Source: Vreelandella malpeensis
Lineage (GTDB): Bacteria; Pseudomonadota; Gammaproteobacteria; Pseudomonadales; Halomonadaceae
Direction: 5' to 3'
DNA length: 64,000 bases
NCBI RefSeq assembly: GCF_020622355.1
Contig: NZ_WHVL01000005.1
Location: 286,509 to 350,508, forward strand
Positions 48,004-56,494 of the stretch are shown piece after piece. The notes under the pieces are model-generated. The model was not told the DNA's origin, ran no database searches, and worked only from the letters and a program-made list of their open reading frames with translations. Every line of letters begins with the position of its first letter. Position 1 is the first letter of the stretch. Made by a program: the position numbers and the translations under genes.

Positions 48004-49077
48004 CTAGCGTAGGTTGGCGAGCCACCCCTCGACCTCTTCGTCGCCGAGTGCGCGCGCCTCTTCCCAGGCCTGTTCCGCGCGGGCGTCTTCGCCCCAGGCG
48101 TAGGCCAGTTGACCGAGACGTCGCCAGTCATCGCGCTCACCGGTGAGCTCGGCCAGCGCCAGCCAGGCACCGAGCGCCTGATCGACGTCCCGGGCCTGGT
48201 ACCAGGCCTGGGCCAGGCGGCGAAGGGTCGTCTCGTCGCGCGCGAGCCGCTCGCTTGCCAGCGCCTGCTCCAGATGCTCGGCGGCGCGGGCCGGCGTGCC
48301 GCCGGCCAGGTGCAGCGCCACAAGCGTCTCGAAATCCTCGTCGCTTTCGAAAATACCGAGCTGCCAGGCCATCTCCCAGAGAGCGGCGGCCATGCCGGCC
48401 TGCCCGGCCTGCTGGGCGAGCCCCGCTGCCTGGCGCCATTGATCGCGCGGGCTCTCCTCTCCCAGGTCCCGGAGCAGCCAGTCCAGCGCCCCTGCCCCGT
48501 CACCTGCTTCGCGCATCACGCTCAAGGCGAGCGCCTGCTGGCCCTCGGTGAGCCCTCCCTGCTCCACCAGCGGCGCCAGCCGATCGGCGGCGGTTTCCCA
48601 CTGTTCCTCGTCGGCAAGCATACGCACGAGCTGCCAGCTCATCTCGATGTCGTCGTGGTCGGCAAGCCACTCGTCGAACAGCGCGATAGCCTCTGACCGC
48701 TGGCCGGCGGCGCGGCGAAGCCTTGCCTCCTCGCGCAGCCAGCGATCCGCCTGCTCGGCATCGACACCGCTGCGCTCCCGGGCTCGGGCCAGCCGGTCTG
48801 CCGCCGCGCCGGGCTCACCCTGGCGCGCAAGCGCCCCGGCCGCCAGCTGATCGTAAAGCGCGCTGGCCCACTGATCCGACCGGTTGCCGCCAGCCAGCCG
48901 GTCGGCCTGACGGATGGCGCGCTCGGCTACCCCTTCGAGGGCCTCACGCCCGTCGCCGGCGCCAGCGAGCTCGCCCTGAAGCGCGTTCAGATTCTGAATG
49001 ATGTCGCCGGGCAGCGGTGCATCCGCTTGGGCCAAGGCGGCCCAGCCGCTGAAAACCAAGAGCGCTAGACGTTTCAT
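48004..49077 (-). CDS. TPR-repeat periplasmic protein of the TonB2-type operon
   Basis: A 357-residue protein with a signal peptide (cleavage near AQADA) and many helical repeats rich in Ala, Leu, Glu and Trp, consistent with about eight tetratricopeptide-like units. It follows tonB by 3 bases and ends the operon. TPR proteins occupy the same place in Vibrio and related TonB2 clusters; a role in complex assembly is inferred. Confidence 0.8.
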   Translation of the reverse strand: MKRLALLVFSGWAALAQADAPLPGDIIQNLNALQGELAGAGDGREALEGVAERAIRQADRLAGGNRSDQWASALYDQLAAGALARQGEPGAAADRLARARERSGVDAEQADRWLREEARLRRAAGQRSEAIALFDEWLADHDDIEMSWQLVRMLADEEQWETAADRLAPLVEQGGLTEGQQALALSVMREAGDGAGALDWLLRDLGEESPRDQWRQAAGLAQQAGQAGMAAALWEMAWQLGIFESDEDFETLVALHLAGGTPARAAEHLEQALASERLARDETTLRRLAQAWYQARDVDQALGAWLALAELTGERDDWRRLGQLAYAWGEDARAEQAWEEARALGDEEVEGWLANLR

Positions 49078-49080
49078 TAC

Positions 49081-49842
49081 CTACCTCAACTGGAACTCGA
49101 TGCGCTGCGTGGCACGACGCAGCTGGTCGCTGGGCTCGAAGCGCCAGCTGGCGATGGCCTCGAGCGCCGCCTCTTCGAACACGCGACGCGGCTGTGCGTT
49201 GGTCACCTCGAGCGTGCTGGTATCCACGCTACCGTCACGCCGAATGACGAAGGCGACCTCGACGAAGCCTTCCATGCCACGGCGCTGCGCACGCGGCGGA
49301 TATTGCGGATTGGAGCGGCTGGTGGGTGCGATCTGGCCAACGCTCACCGGCTCGTTGGATACCGGCGCCTGGGCCTGTGGGGCCGCAGCCGGCGCCGGCG
49401 AGGGGCTTGGCGAGGGTGTTGGCGCTGGGTCCGGGGTGGGCGCGGGTGACGGCGCCGGGGCCGGCGTCGGCTCGGGTTCCGGTTCCGGTTCCGGCTCAGG
49501 CGCCACTTCGGTCAGCTCCGGAAGGTCACTTTCAAGCTCCACCGGATCGATCGGCTCCTCCGGTAGTTCCGTCTCGGGAAGCGCGATGGCACTCTCGACG
49601 CTGTCTGCCGGGACTGGCGTCGGCATCGGCGGCGGCGTAGCGGCGGTGGGTGGTGGCGCCTGCGTCGGCGCCGGGGGCTCTGGCTCCGGCGCGACCTCCA
49701 CCGCCTCGACCATGCTCATGGTCATGGTCATTTCCGGCTCCTCGAGGGGCTGCTCGGGGGGCGTGACCAGCAGTGCCAGACACCAGAAGAGCCCGATGGC
49801 GAGTGCCGCGCCAGCGAGCAGCGAAAGCAGACGTCGTATCAT
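49081..49842 (-). CDS. tonB: TonB family energy-transducing protein
   Basis: A 253-residue protein anchored by one N-terminal membrane helix (about 5-27). A long periplasmic spacer is rich in Pro, Glu, Ala and Ser (for example PEPEPEPEPTPAP), then the TonB C-terminal domain follows (about 165-253), with NPQYPPRAQRRGMEGFVEV. It couples the proton gradient, via ExbB/ExbD, to outer-membrane receptors. The start overlaps the exbD stop (ATGA). The large plus-strand frame covering this region is only its GC-rich antisense. Confidence 0.93.
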   Translation of the reverse strand: MIRRLLSLLAGAALAIGLFWCLALLVTPPEQPLEEPEMTMTMSMVEAVEVAPEPEPPAPTQAPPPTAATPPPMPTPVPADSVESAIALPETELPEEPIDPVELESDLPELTEVAPEPEPEPEPEPTPAPAPSPAPTPDPAPTPSPSPSPAPAAAPQAQAPVSNEPVSVGQIAPTSRSNPQYPPRAQRRGMEGFVEVAFVIRRDGSVDTSTLEVTNAQPRRVFEEAALEAIASWRFEPSDQLRRATQRIEFQLR

Positions 49843-50246
49843 TGCGCGCCCCGGCTCGCAGCCACCGCGACCTGGTCGACGCCGGCCTGCTGGAGGCGGT
49901 CCATGACCTCGACCAGCAGCCCCGTGGTGGCGTTGCGATCGGCCTGGATGACCACCGAGCCATCGCTGCTGAGCAGTCCGGCGACCGTCTGACCGACGCG
50001 GTGAACGTCCACCGGGCTGCCATCGACCCAGACTGCGCCTTCCGGCGTGATGGCCACCAGCACTTGGACGTCCGGGCGTGAACTGGCCGCGCTGGATTCG
50101 GGGCGGTCGATCTCGATACCGCTTTCATTGATGAAACTGGTGGTGACGATAAAGAAGATCAGCATGATGAAGACGACATCGAGCATCGGCGTCAGGTTGA
50201 CTTCGTTGCTCTCTTCGGCTGCATCGATCGAGCGACGTCTACGCAT
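49839..50246 (-). CDS. exbD: Biopolymer transporter ExbD
   Basis: A 135-residue inner-membrane protein with one N-terminal helix. The motif NLTPMLDVVFIMLIFFIV carries the conserved Asp that takes part in proton transfer. A periplasmic domain follows. It overlaps exbB by 8 bases and tonB by 4 bases. Confidence 0.94.
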   Translation of the reverse strand: MRRRRSIDAAEESNEVNLTPMLDVVFIMLIFFIVTTSFINESGIEIDRPESSAASSRPDVQVLVAITPEGAVWVDGSPVDVHRVGQTVAGLLSSDGSVVIQADRNATTGLLVEVMDRLQQAGVDQVAVAASRGAQ

Positions 50247-50781
50247 CGTTCTCCTCCAAGGCGCGCGCCAGGCGGTCGTGAAGCCGCTGGTCTTCGCGAC
50301 GAATCACGTGCTCCAGGCGACTGATGAATAAGAGTCCCACCACGGCGATGGCCATTCCCGTCAAGGTCGGCAGGGTGGCGCGGGCCACGCCATCGGCCAT
50401 GGCGCGGGCCTGGTGGGTATCGCTGTAGGTCAGGCTGTCGAACACCGTGATCATGCCGGTCACCGTGCCCAGAAGCCCCAGCAGCGGACATAGCGCCACG
50501 AGCAGCTTCAGCCAGGGCAACGGGCGCCGGAGCTGGCCCACCAGGCGATCGCTCCACACCTGGCGAAGGGTACGCGCGCTCCAGCTGCGGTGGTCCTGCC
50601 GCCCGGCCCAGCGCCTGATCAACTGGCGCCGGGCGATGCGCCAGGTCACCCGGTAGTACCACCAGCGCTCGATCGCCATGGCGAACACCGCCACGGCCAC
50701 CACGGCCAGCACCACCAGGACCGCACCGCCAGCATCGATCAACCGCTCCACAGGGGCGAGCCAAAGGGGAAGCGTGACCAT
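50239..50781 (-). CDS. exbB: ExbB/MotA/TolQ proton channel protein
   Basis: A 180-residue inner-membrane protein with three hydrophobic segments. The C-terminal LLVALCPLLGLLGTVTGMITVF and the TLPTLTGMAIAVVGLLF segment are the MotA/TolQ/ExbB signatures. Its start follows the stop of the preceding fused gene without a gap (TAGATG). With ExbD it forms the proton channel that drives TonB. Confidence 0.93.
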   Translation of the reverse strand: MVTLPLWLAPVERLIDAGGAVLVVLAVVAVAVFAMAIERWWYYRVTWRIARRQLIRRWAGRQDHRSWSARTLRQVWSDRLVGQLRRPLPWLKLLVALCPLLGLLGTVTGMITVFDSLTYSDTHQARAMADGVARATLPTLTGMAIAVVGLLFISRLEHVIRREDQRLHDRLARALEENDA

Positions 50782-52140
50782 CTAGATCGCCGCCCCGGCG
50801 CGAGCGTTCGACTGCGCCTCGAGATGATCCGCAAGCGTGGCGCTGGCCTCGCCTTCGATCACCTGGGTCAGGTAGCGACTGCGGCTAGCAAGCGCCGTCT
50901 GGGCGAACAGCAGCGGCACGGCGGTGACCAGCCCGAGCACCGTGGTAACCAGCGCCTGACTGATGCCGCCAGCCATCAGCTGCGGGTCGCCAGTACCGAA
51001 CACGGTGATCGCCTGAAAGGTGACGATCATGCCGGTCACGGTGCCTAGAAGCCCCAGCAGCGGCGCGATGGCTGCCAGCAGCTTGACCATGGGCTGGCCT
51101 CGCTCGATGCGCGGGAGCTCCGCCAATACCGCTTCGTCCAGGCGGGCCTCAAGCGCTTCCGGCGTCTGGTGCTTGTCCATGTCCTGAAAGCGATGCAGCA
51201 CCCGGCCCAACGGATTGTCGTCCTTCAGGGTGTCCAGCGAGCGGCGCTGGCGCTTGACCCGGGCGCTGACCACCCAGAGATAGAGATACTGAGCCAACGC
51301 AACGAGCAGGCCAATGACGCCGAGCACGACCACCACGTAGCCGACGTAACCGCCCTGCTGAAAGCGCTCCCACAGGCTCGGCTGTTGGGCCAGCGCGGCC
51401 AGAACGCTGCCTTGGGACGGGTCGATGGCAAACTGGCGGCTTTCGCCGTTAAAGTAGTCGCCCAGGGTCGCGCGGATCTCGGCGGGCGTGCGCGGAAGCT
51501 CCGACACGGCGTTGCCTTCGGCGCCCGTACGCAGCAACGAGGACTCGGTGAAGGCGGCAAAGTCGCCCAGGCGAATCACCTCACGCTCCTCGATGTTACC
51601 CTGGGCATCAGCGACCGGCAGTCGCAGCCGCTCGGCGCGGCCGGTGCGGGCAGTGAGGGTGGCCAGGGCATCCACCACACGCTCGAGCTGGGCGCGTTCG
51701 AGGACGTCGACGTTGCCCAGGCGCGGCAAGCCCTCGTCCTGCAGCGTCAGCCAGCTCTGCTCACCGAGTTCGTTGCGCACCTCGTCGCCATGACGCTTCA
51801 GGGTAGCGAGCAGCCCGGTGAGCTCCTCGCCCTGCTCCCCTTGGCGACTGGCGAGTTCGGCCGCCAGCTGCGCTTGCTCCTCTTGCATCGCCTGGAGGGC
51901 CTCCTGGCGCTCCTCGGCTTCGGCATTAGCGGCGCGCGCCTGATCGAGTGCCGCTTCAAGCGCCTGACGATCGTCGAGCAGCTCTTCCAGGCGCGCCTGA
52001 TCGCGCGCCTCGGCAGCCTGGCGCGCTTCGCTGAGCGAGCCGACGTCACTGTTCTGGGCCAGCAGCGGAGTGGAAAGCAGGCAGCTTGCCAACGCTACCG
52101 CCATCCAGCGAGGCCGAGGCGTGAATGAGAATACGTTCAT
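50782..52140 (-). CDS. Fused ExbB/TolQ-type protein with N-terminal periplasmic coiled coil (TtpC-like)
   Basis: A 452-residue protein. After a signal or first membrane segment (ending near LLAQ), residues 35-115 are Glu/Gln/Ala/Leu-rich coiled coil. A membrane helix near 265-290 and two more near the C-terminus carry the MotA/TolQ/ExbB signature (AIAPLLGLLGTVTGMIVTF, then VTTVLGLVTAVPLLF). This is the domain plan of TtpC, required by TonB2 systems in Vibrio. It overlaps the DUF3450 gene by 4 bases. Confidence 0.88.
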   Translation of the reverse strand: MNVFSFTPRPRWMAVALASCLLSTPLLAQNSDVGSLSEARQAAEARDQARLEELLDDRQALEAALDQARAANAEAEERQEALQAMQEEQAQLAAELASRQGEQGEELTGLLATLKRHGDEVRNELGEQSWLTLQDEGLPRLGNVDVLERAQLERVVDALATLTARTGRAERLRLPVADAQGNIEEREVIRLGDFAAFTESSLLRTGAEGNAVSELPRTPAEIRATLGDYFNGESRQFAIDPSQGSVLAALAQQPSLWERFQQGGYVGYVVVVLGVIGLLVALAQYLYLWVVSARVKRQRRSLDTLKDDNPLGRVLHRFQDMDKHQTPEALEARLDEAVLAELPRIERGQPMVKLLAAIAPLLGLLGTVTGMIVTFQAITVFGTGDPQLMAGGISQALVTTVLGLVTAVPLLFAQTALASRSRYLTQVIEGEASATLADHLEAQSNARAGAAI

Positions 52141-52907
52141 GACTGGCCTTCCTGCTCGGCGGTGATCGATAACGGTAGGTTGAGAAGCTCCGGCGAGCGC
52201 TGCTCGTCGGCGATGCGCAGGCCGTTGCGCACTTCGCGCCGCTCACGCTCGTCGAGTGGCTGCCATTCGCCCTGCTGCTTGTCCCAGACCGCGCCTTCGC
52301 GGCCATCCGGCGTCAGGTAATAGAAGCCGATGCGGCCTACGCGCAGGTAGTCCACTTCGCGGGCCGCCCCGTTCTCACGCGTGAGCCGGCCGCGCCAGTG
52401 ATCGATATCGCGACCGTAATCGAGCTCCAGCCGCCACGCTTCGAGCAACTGCTCGATACGCTCGACGTTGCTGTCACCTGCAGGGGCCTGAACGCGCGCA
52501 AGGCGCTCTTCGCGCTGGAAAGGAAGATCGCTCTCGATGAAGGCCGCCAGCTGGTTCGACATGTCCTGCTCGATGACGGGAAGTGACGCCCGGGTCTCGC
52601 TGACGGTGGCGAGCGCCGACTCCAGACGCTCGAGGCGTTCGGCTTCGCCGAGCAGGCGCGCATCGAGCGTAGCATTGGTGGTATCGAGCTCGCGGTTGGC
52701 ACGCTCGAGTGCGCGCAGCTCTTCGATATCCGCGCGTGTCTGCTCGTCCGCCTCGTCGATACGCTGCTGGAGAGCCGACTGAGTCTGTTGGGCCTCGACG
52801 CTCTGCGCTGCCTGATTCACGGTTTCATCACTCGCCACGGCATGAACGCTTACCAGGACGCAGGCACTCATGCATCCTAGCCAACTTGTGAGGGGCCTTT
52901 TCAGCAC
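52137..52907 (-). CDS. DUF3450 family periplasmic protein
   Basis: A 256-residue protein, first gene of the TonB2-type operon. The GTG at 52907 is preferred: it has GGAG upstream and gives a clean signal peptide (LKRPLTSWLGCMSACVLVSV, cut near AVASD); the longer frame adds an odd basic leader. The mature part has a coiled coil (about 40-110), then YDRV-type features such as RVGRIGFYYLTPDG and WDKQQGEWQPLD. DUF3450 genes are regularly found next to ttpC-exbB-exbD-tonB clusters; their role is unknown. Confidence 0.85.
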   Translation of the reverse strand: MLKRPLTSWLGCMSACVLVSVHAVASDETVNQAAQSVEAQQTQSALQQRIDEADEQTRADIEELRALERANRELDTTNATLDARLLGEAERLERLESALATVSETRASLPVIEQDMSNQLAAFIESDLPFQREERLARVQAPAGDSNVERIEQLLEAWRLELDYGRDIDHWRGRLTRENGAAREVDYLRVGRIGFYYLTPDGREGAVWDKQQGEWQPLDERERREVRNGLRIADEQRSPELLNLPLSITAEQEGQS

Positions 52908-53020
52908 GTTGAATCTCCATCGCTTGCACGCGCCGGTCACACTGACGCGTCCATTCTCGGTTAGATATAAGAACCATTTGCGTTTAATGCGTGACTGCAT
53001 AGACTAACACTTATTGCATG

Positions 53021-53039
53021 AATGACAATATTTATCATT
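53021..53039. promoter_or_regulatory. Candidate Fur box upstream of the TonB2-type operon
   Basis: The 19 bases AATGACAATATTTATCATT contain TGATAAATATTGTCA on the minus strand, which fits the 7-1-7 Fur motif TGATAATnATTATCA at 12 of 14 positions. It overlaps a possible -35 TTGTCA whose -10 TAGTCT lies 16 bases downstream. Iron repression of TonB systems is general; binding here is inferred. Confidence 0.65.
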
Positions 53040-53137
53040 AACATTCAAGAAGCTGGATCATGCCATGAAAGCGTTCGAACGTGATGATCGATTACGCGGG
53101 GAAGGAAAAATCGGCAGGAGATTTGGCAGCCTAGCGC

Positions 53138-53174
53138 CCAAAAAAGCAAAGCGCCGACACGAGGCCGGCGCTTT
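53138..53174 (-). terminator. Intrinsic terminator of the ompA-type gene
   Basis: On the minus strand AAAGCGCCG and CGGCGCTTT pair over 9 bases and are followed by GC and six T residues. It lies about 80 bases after the stop codon. A first hairpin at 53216-53240 (CCGAC-x-CGGC arms) without a good T-run precedes it. Confidence 0.85.
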
Positions 53175-53215
53175 ATGTGAATCGCGACGACAACCTTGCG
53201 GGTCGTGGCGATGAA

Positions 53216-53240
53216 CCGACACGGCTCTGAGCCGCGTCGG
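53216..53240 (-). terminator. Hairpin just after the ompA-type stop codon
   Basis: The arms CCGACACGGC and GCCGCGTCGG pair with one mismatch and a 5-base loop, 16 bases past the stop. The following T-run is only two bases, so it is more likely a 3'-end stabiliser than a full terminator. Confidence 0.55.
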
Positions 53241-53256
53241 TTATTTCAAGAGTGGC

Positions 53257-54126
53257 TTAGTTCCACTCGTCCAGCTCTACGCGACGGTTCTGCGCGCGAC
53301 CCTGGTCGGTTTCGTTGGTCGCGACCGGACGCTCTTCACCGTAACCGATGGAGCGCATGTCACTGGCCGGCACGCCACGCTGAGCCAGGTAGCTGGCCAC
53401 AGACTCGGCACGACGCTGAGACAGATCACGGTTGTATTCCGCAGAACCTACGGAGTCAGTGTGGCCTTCGATGCTGACGCGAACATCCGGGTTGTTGACC
53501 AGACGCTCGGCAACGCCGTTGAGAACCTGCTGGGCTCCCGGCGTCAGCTGGGCGGAGTCGAACTCGAAGTTGACGTTCTGCAGCACGACGCTTGCCGGGC
53601 AACCCAGTGCGTTGACTTCAACGCCTGCCGGGGTGTTCGGGCACTGGTCACGGTAATCCGGCACGCCGTCATTGTCGGAATCGAGCGGGCAACCTACAGC
53701 GTCGACTTCGACACCGGCCGGGGTACCCGGGCACTGGTCGCGGTAATCTGGAACGCCGTCGTTATCGGAGTCCAGCGGGCAGCCTTGCGCATCGGTGGCA
53801 ACGCCAGCCGGCACTTCGCCGTAGGTCGGGCACTGCGGAGCAACCGGCTCAGGCGTACGATCGGCACAAAGCAGGCCACCGATTGCCGCACCAGCGGTAG
53901 CACCTACAGCAGCACCGCTTTCCTCGTCGGAACTGCCGCTGGTGGCGTAACCAATACCACCACCGATCAAGCTGCCTGCCAGACCACATACGAACGGGTG
54001 CTGGTACCACTCACGGTCTGCGCTAGTGCTTGACTGAGCGGACGATTGAGAAGCAGAGCTAGCACAGCCGGAGAGGCCTACTACCAAAGCCGATCCAATG
54101 AGCAAGCCAGTCGTTGATTTCTTCAT
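53257..54126 (-). CDS. OmpA-family lipoprotein with glycine zipper and thrombospondin type 3 repeats
   Basis: A 289-residue envelope protein. The ATG at 54126 has AAGGAG upstream; the longer frame was rejected. A lipoprotein signal ends in LSGC (lipobox). A glycine-zipper segment (SLIGGGIGYATSG and GAAVGATAGAAIGGLL) follows, then two nearly identical calcium-binding-type repeats with DSDNDGVPDYRDQCP. The C-terminal OmpA domain has FEFDSAQLTPGAQQVL and IEGHTDSVGSAEYN and would bind peptidoglycan. No N-terminal beta-barrel is present, so it is a lipid-anchored tether rather than a porin like OprF. Confidence 0.9.
   Translation of the reverse strand: MKKSTTGLLIGSALVVGLSGCASSASQSSAQSSTSADREWYQHPFVCGLAGSLIGGGIGYATSGSSDEESGAAVGATAGAAIGGLLCADRTPEPVAPQCPTYGEVPAGVATDAQGCPLDSDNDGVPDYRDQCPGTPAGVEVDAVGCPLDSDNDGVPDYRDQCPNTPAGVEVNALGCPASVVLQNVNFEFDSAQLTPGAQQVLNGVAERLVNNPDVRVSIEGHTDSVGSAEYNRDLSQRRAESVASYLAQRGVPASDMRSIGYGEERPVATNETDQGRAQNRRVELDEWN
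53591..53789 (-). repeat. Two tandem 99-bp coding repeats in the OmpA-type gene
   Basis: Two 33-codon units encode DSDNDGVPDYRDQCP plus a TPAGVEV segment. They differ at few residues (GTP versus NTP, DAVGC versus NALGC), with more silent changes, so the duplication is not very recent. Confidence 0.8.
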
Positions 54127-54142
54127 GCAAGACTCCTTCTTG

Positions 54143-54186
54143 ATCCAATGCTTACGAGGTTGATCAACCCCGTTTATCCAATGCTT
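54143..54186. repeat. Direct repeats flanking a palindrome in the OmpA-type gene leader
   Basis: ATCCAATGCTT occurs at 54143-54153 and 54176-54186, on either side of the 12-bp palindrome GGTTGATCAACC (54158-54169). It lies 17-60 bases before the start codon, and the minus-strand TATATA near 54190 may be the promoter -10. It may be an operator or a structured mRNA leader. Confidence 0.7.
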
Positions 54187-54421
54187 CTTATATAACGAGA
54201 GCATCCGTTTTTTCGTTTGACCGGTATCGAGCGGTACTCGCCTCAATCCGGTCGATCTTCCTATCGTGACCCACCCATCGAGGCGAGCTGGACAGTGTCG
54301 ATGCCTGGATATCAACTCCTTGCCAATATCGGCATTTCTAGCATAGCAAAACTCTCACGACAGACGCCAAGAAAAGTACGTTATCTTGCTCGACGCGTCC
54401 ACCAAAGAAGTCGTTGCCATT

Positions 54422-54889
54422 TCAATGCAGTGCCGAACCGCTTTTGGCTCGCCACTCGAGAACCGAGCGCGCGGCGCTCAAGACCGCTGGACGCATGTCG
54501 TTCTCGACCTCAAGACGCTCCTTGTCTTCCTGCATGCGCGCCCGAGGCGTGAGCTGCTTACGGGCAGAGTGAGTCTTGAGATGACGCGTGCGGTTGTACA
54601 CGTCGGCAAAAGCCTGGAACTCTTCACGCTCGGTGAGACTGGGATCGATGATTTCGAGCAGCACCTTGCAACGCCAGGCACCCTCGGTGATATCGACCTG
54701 CTCCTGGACCAGGGCGCTTGCCACGTAATCGAGGTTCTCGAGGCTGTTCTGCTGGGCACGGCGATCTTCATCGAGGCGAAAGGCCTCACGACGCTTGACC
54801 TCCTTGCGCAGGGTCAAGGCATAGACGCCTAGCCCCACTACCACGGCAATGCCCACCACCAGAAGAACCAGCGCCAGAATCGAGTTCAT
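54422..54889 (-). CDS. DUF2489 family membrane-anchored protein
   Basis: A 155-residue protein with one N-terminal membrane helix (about 4-26) and a charged cytoplasmic part. Blocks such as DYVASALVQEQVDITEGAWRC and EFQAFADVYNRTRHLKTHSA are typical of DUF2489, a gammaproteobacterial family of unknown role. It stands alone between heme A synthase and the OmpA-type gene. Confidence 0.85.
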   Translation of the reverse strand: MNSILALVLLVVGIAVVVGLGVYALTLRKEVKRREAFRLDEDRRAQQNSLENLDYVASALVQEQVDITEGAWRCKVLLEIIDPSLTEREEFQAFADVYNRTRHLKTHSARKQLTPRARMQEDKERLEVENDMRPAVLSAARSVLEWRAKSGSALH

Positions 54890-54988
54890 GCAACACCTTT
54901 ACCGATTGAACGACGCGCTCTTTCGTGCGACACCGTCATGAATAGCTTGACCGGAATTGTACACTCTATATAGCTGATTCAAACAACT

Positions 54989-56041
54989 TTATCGAGCATG
55001 GCCGGCAATCGGTTCTGCGTACCGCATCGCGCTGGAGGCATCGAACTCGCGCGACTGGCGCCAGCACCAGCAGGCCCAGCAGAAACTTGCCGACACCAGC
55101 ACGGCGCCGGCGGTATGCATGAGCGCCAGCCATAGCGGCAGCCACATCAGCACGTTGGCGGCACCCAGCCCGGCCTGGAGCAGAAAGGCGCAAAGTGTTG
55201 CCGCAAGGGATGGGCGCAGCGCGCGAAGATGACCATAGCGCCACCACATCAGCACGAGTGACACTCCCAGCAGCAGCGCACCAAGGCGGTGAATGACCTG
55301 GATCGCCGTACGCGCCTTGGCGTGCAGCTGGCCGTGCAGATAGTTGGGACCGACGGTCTGGGTAAGATGCAGCGCTTCGCTGAAATCCATCGGCGGCCAC
55401 CATTGGGCGTTGCAGGTTGGCACTCCTTGGCAGGCAAGCCCCGCGTAATTGCTGGTGACCCAGCCGCCGAAGGCGAGCTGGGCGACCAGAAGCGCCCCTG
55501 CAATCCCCCACAATGGGGTGAAACGGCGCCGTCCGGCTACTTCGCGTCGCTGGCTGCGTCGAACCCGCAGGCTCAACCATAGAAAGAGCATCAGCACGCC
55601 GATACCGCCGAGTAGATGCAGCGTGACCACCTGCGGCCAGAGTTTGAGCGTGACGGTGAAGGCACCAAAGGCGCCCTGTACAAGAATGCACGCCAGCAGC
55701 AGCAGGCTCAGCCGCCAAGGGTAGCCTGCCACGCTGCGCAACCGGCGACCCAGCAGCGTGATCGACACCACCACGATCCCCAAGAGCGTTGCCATGTAGC
55801 GATGGATCATCTCCATCCAGGCCTTTGATGGGTCGAGCGGTGCATCTGGGTGAATCAAGGCCGCGTGTTCGCTATCGGGGACCAGCAGGCGCCCGTAGCA
55901 GCCAGGCCAGTCAGGGCAGCCAAGCCCGGCATCCACCAGGCGCGTCCACGCCCCCAGCAGTATCACGCAGGCGGTCAGGAGCGTGCCCGCAAGCGTCAAG
56001 TATCCAATCCCGCGCAACCGTCTATCCATAGCGTCTTGCAT
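54989..56041 (-). CDS. ctaA: Heme A synthase (COX15/CtaA)
   Basis: A 350-residue inner-membrane enzyme that oxidises heme O to heme A for aa3-type cytochrome oxidase. About eight hydrophobic helices are seen. VDAGLGCPDWPGCYG, the His in EMIHRYMA, and the later QVIHRLGALLLG give the conserved heme ligands and Cys loops of the COX15 family. The ATG at 56041 has AAGGA upstream. The cox and ctaB genes are not adjacent in the window on the right; they may lie elsewhere. Confidence 0.94.
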   Translation of the reverse strand: MQDAMDRRLRGIGYLTLAGTLLTACVILLGAWTRLVDAGLGCPDWPGCYGRLLVPDSEHAALIHPDAPLDPSKAWMEMIHRYMATLLGIVVVSITLLGRRLRSVAGYPWRLSLLLLACILVQGAFGAFTVTLKLWPQVVTLHLLGGIGVLMLFLWLSLRVRRSQRREVAGRRRFTPLWGIAGALLVAQLAFGGWVTSNYAGLACQGVPTCNAQWWPPMDFSEALHLTQTVGPNYLHGQLHAKARTAIQVIHRLGALLLGVSLVLMWWRYGHLRALRPSLAATLCAFLLQAGLGAANVLMWLPLWLALMHTAGAVLVSASFCWACWCWRQSREFDASSAMRYAEPIAGHAR

Positions 56042-56274
56042 ATCGTGTCCTTACTTGCCGTTCATTCCTCGAACCAGCGTGTGGTGCGTCGCGCCCATCT
56101 TAGCAGTCCGCATGGCCTGGGGCGCGATATAACGGTCCGATCCCGCAAAGCGACGCTGCGAATTGCGTTTTGCTCGCTTCGGGTATCCGCTATAGTGCAG
56201 AGGCGGCGCACCTGGCGCCTGCCAGGGGCAGCCATGCCTGCCCGAATAACCTGCCGTGGTCGAGGGAGTGATTG

Positions 56275-56487
56275 ATGTTTCTAAGCCGTACTTTATTGCC
56301 CATCGCGATGCTTGGCGCCGTGATGCTGCTGGGTCTGACCGGTTGCACTACCTATACCTGGCCGGATGGCTCTCAGAAAACCGTCATCGGCGTGGCGCCT
56401 GAGGACGAGAACCAGCGCTTCGAAGAGCAGCGTACGGACGGTGTGCGCTACCGGGTGCCCGGCGTTGCTCCGGAGCCTCAGGAGTAG
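56275..56487 (+). CDS. Small predicted lipoprotein
   Basis: A 70-residue protein starting at the ATG at 56275 with GAGGGAG upstream. A short signal peptide ends in the lipobox LTGC. The mature part is only about 47 residues (TTYTWPDGSQKTVIGVAP and a Pro/Glu-rich end). No family is recognised. It is followed 7 bases later by another small gene on the same strand. Confidence 0.72.
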   Translation: MFLSRTLLPIAMLGAVMLLGLTGCTTYTWPDGSQKTVIGVAPEDENQRFEEQRTDGVRYRVPGVAPEPQE

Positions 56488-56494
56488 ACCGGCC

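Larger units (their letters stand above)
52908..53256. other. Intergenic region upstream of the TonB2-type operon and downstream of ompA
   Basis: These 349 bases hold no gene. They carry the leader and a Fur-box-bearing promoter region of the DUF3450-tonB operon (about 53000-53040), then two hairpins that end the ompA-type gene (53138-53174 and 53216-53240). Confidence 0.75.

Noticed and set aside
49380..49510. Simple GGTTCC/GGCGCC-type repeats as a regulatory element
   Set aside because: They encode the Pro/Glu/Ala-rich TonB spacer and need no other explanation.
48998..49906. 302-codon plus-strand frame with a Gly/Ser-rich segment
   Set aside because: The Gly/Ser repeats are the reverse reading of the Pro/Glu-rich TonB spacer.
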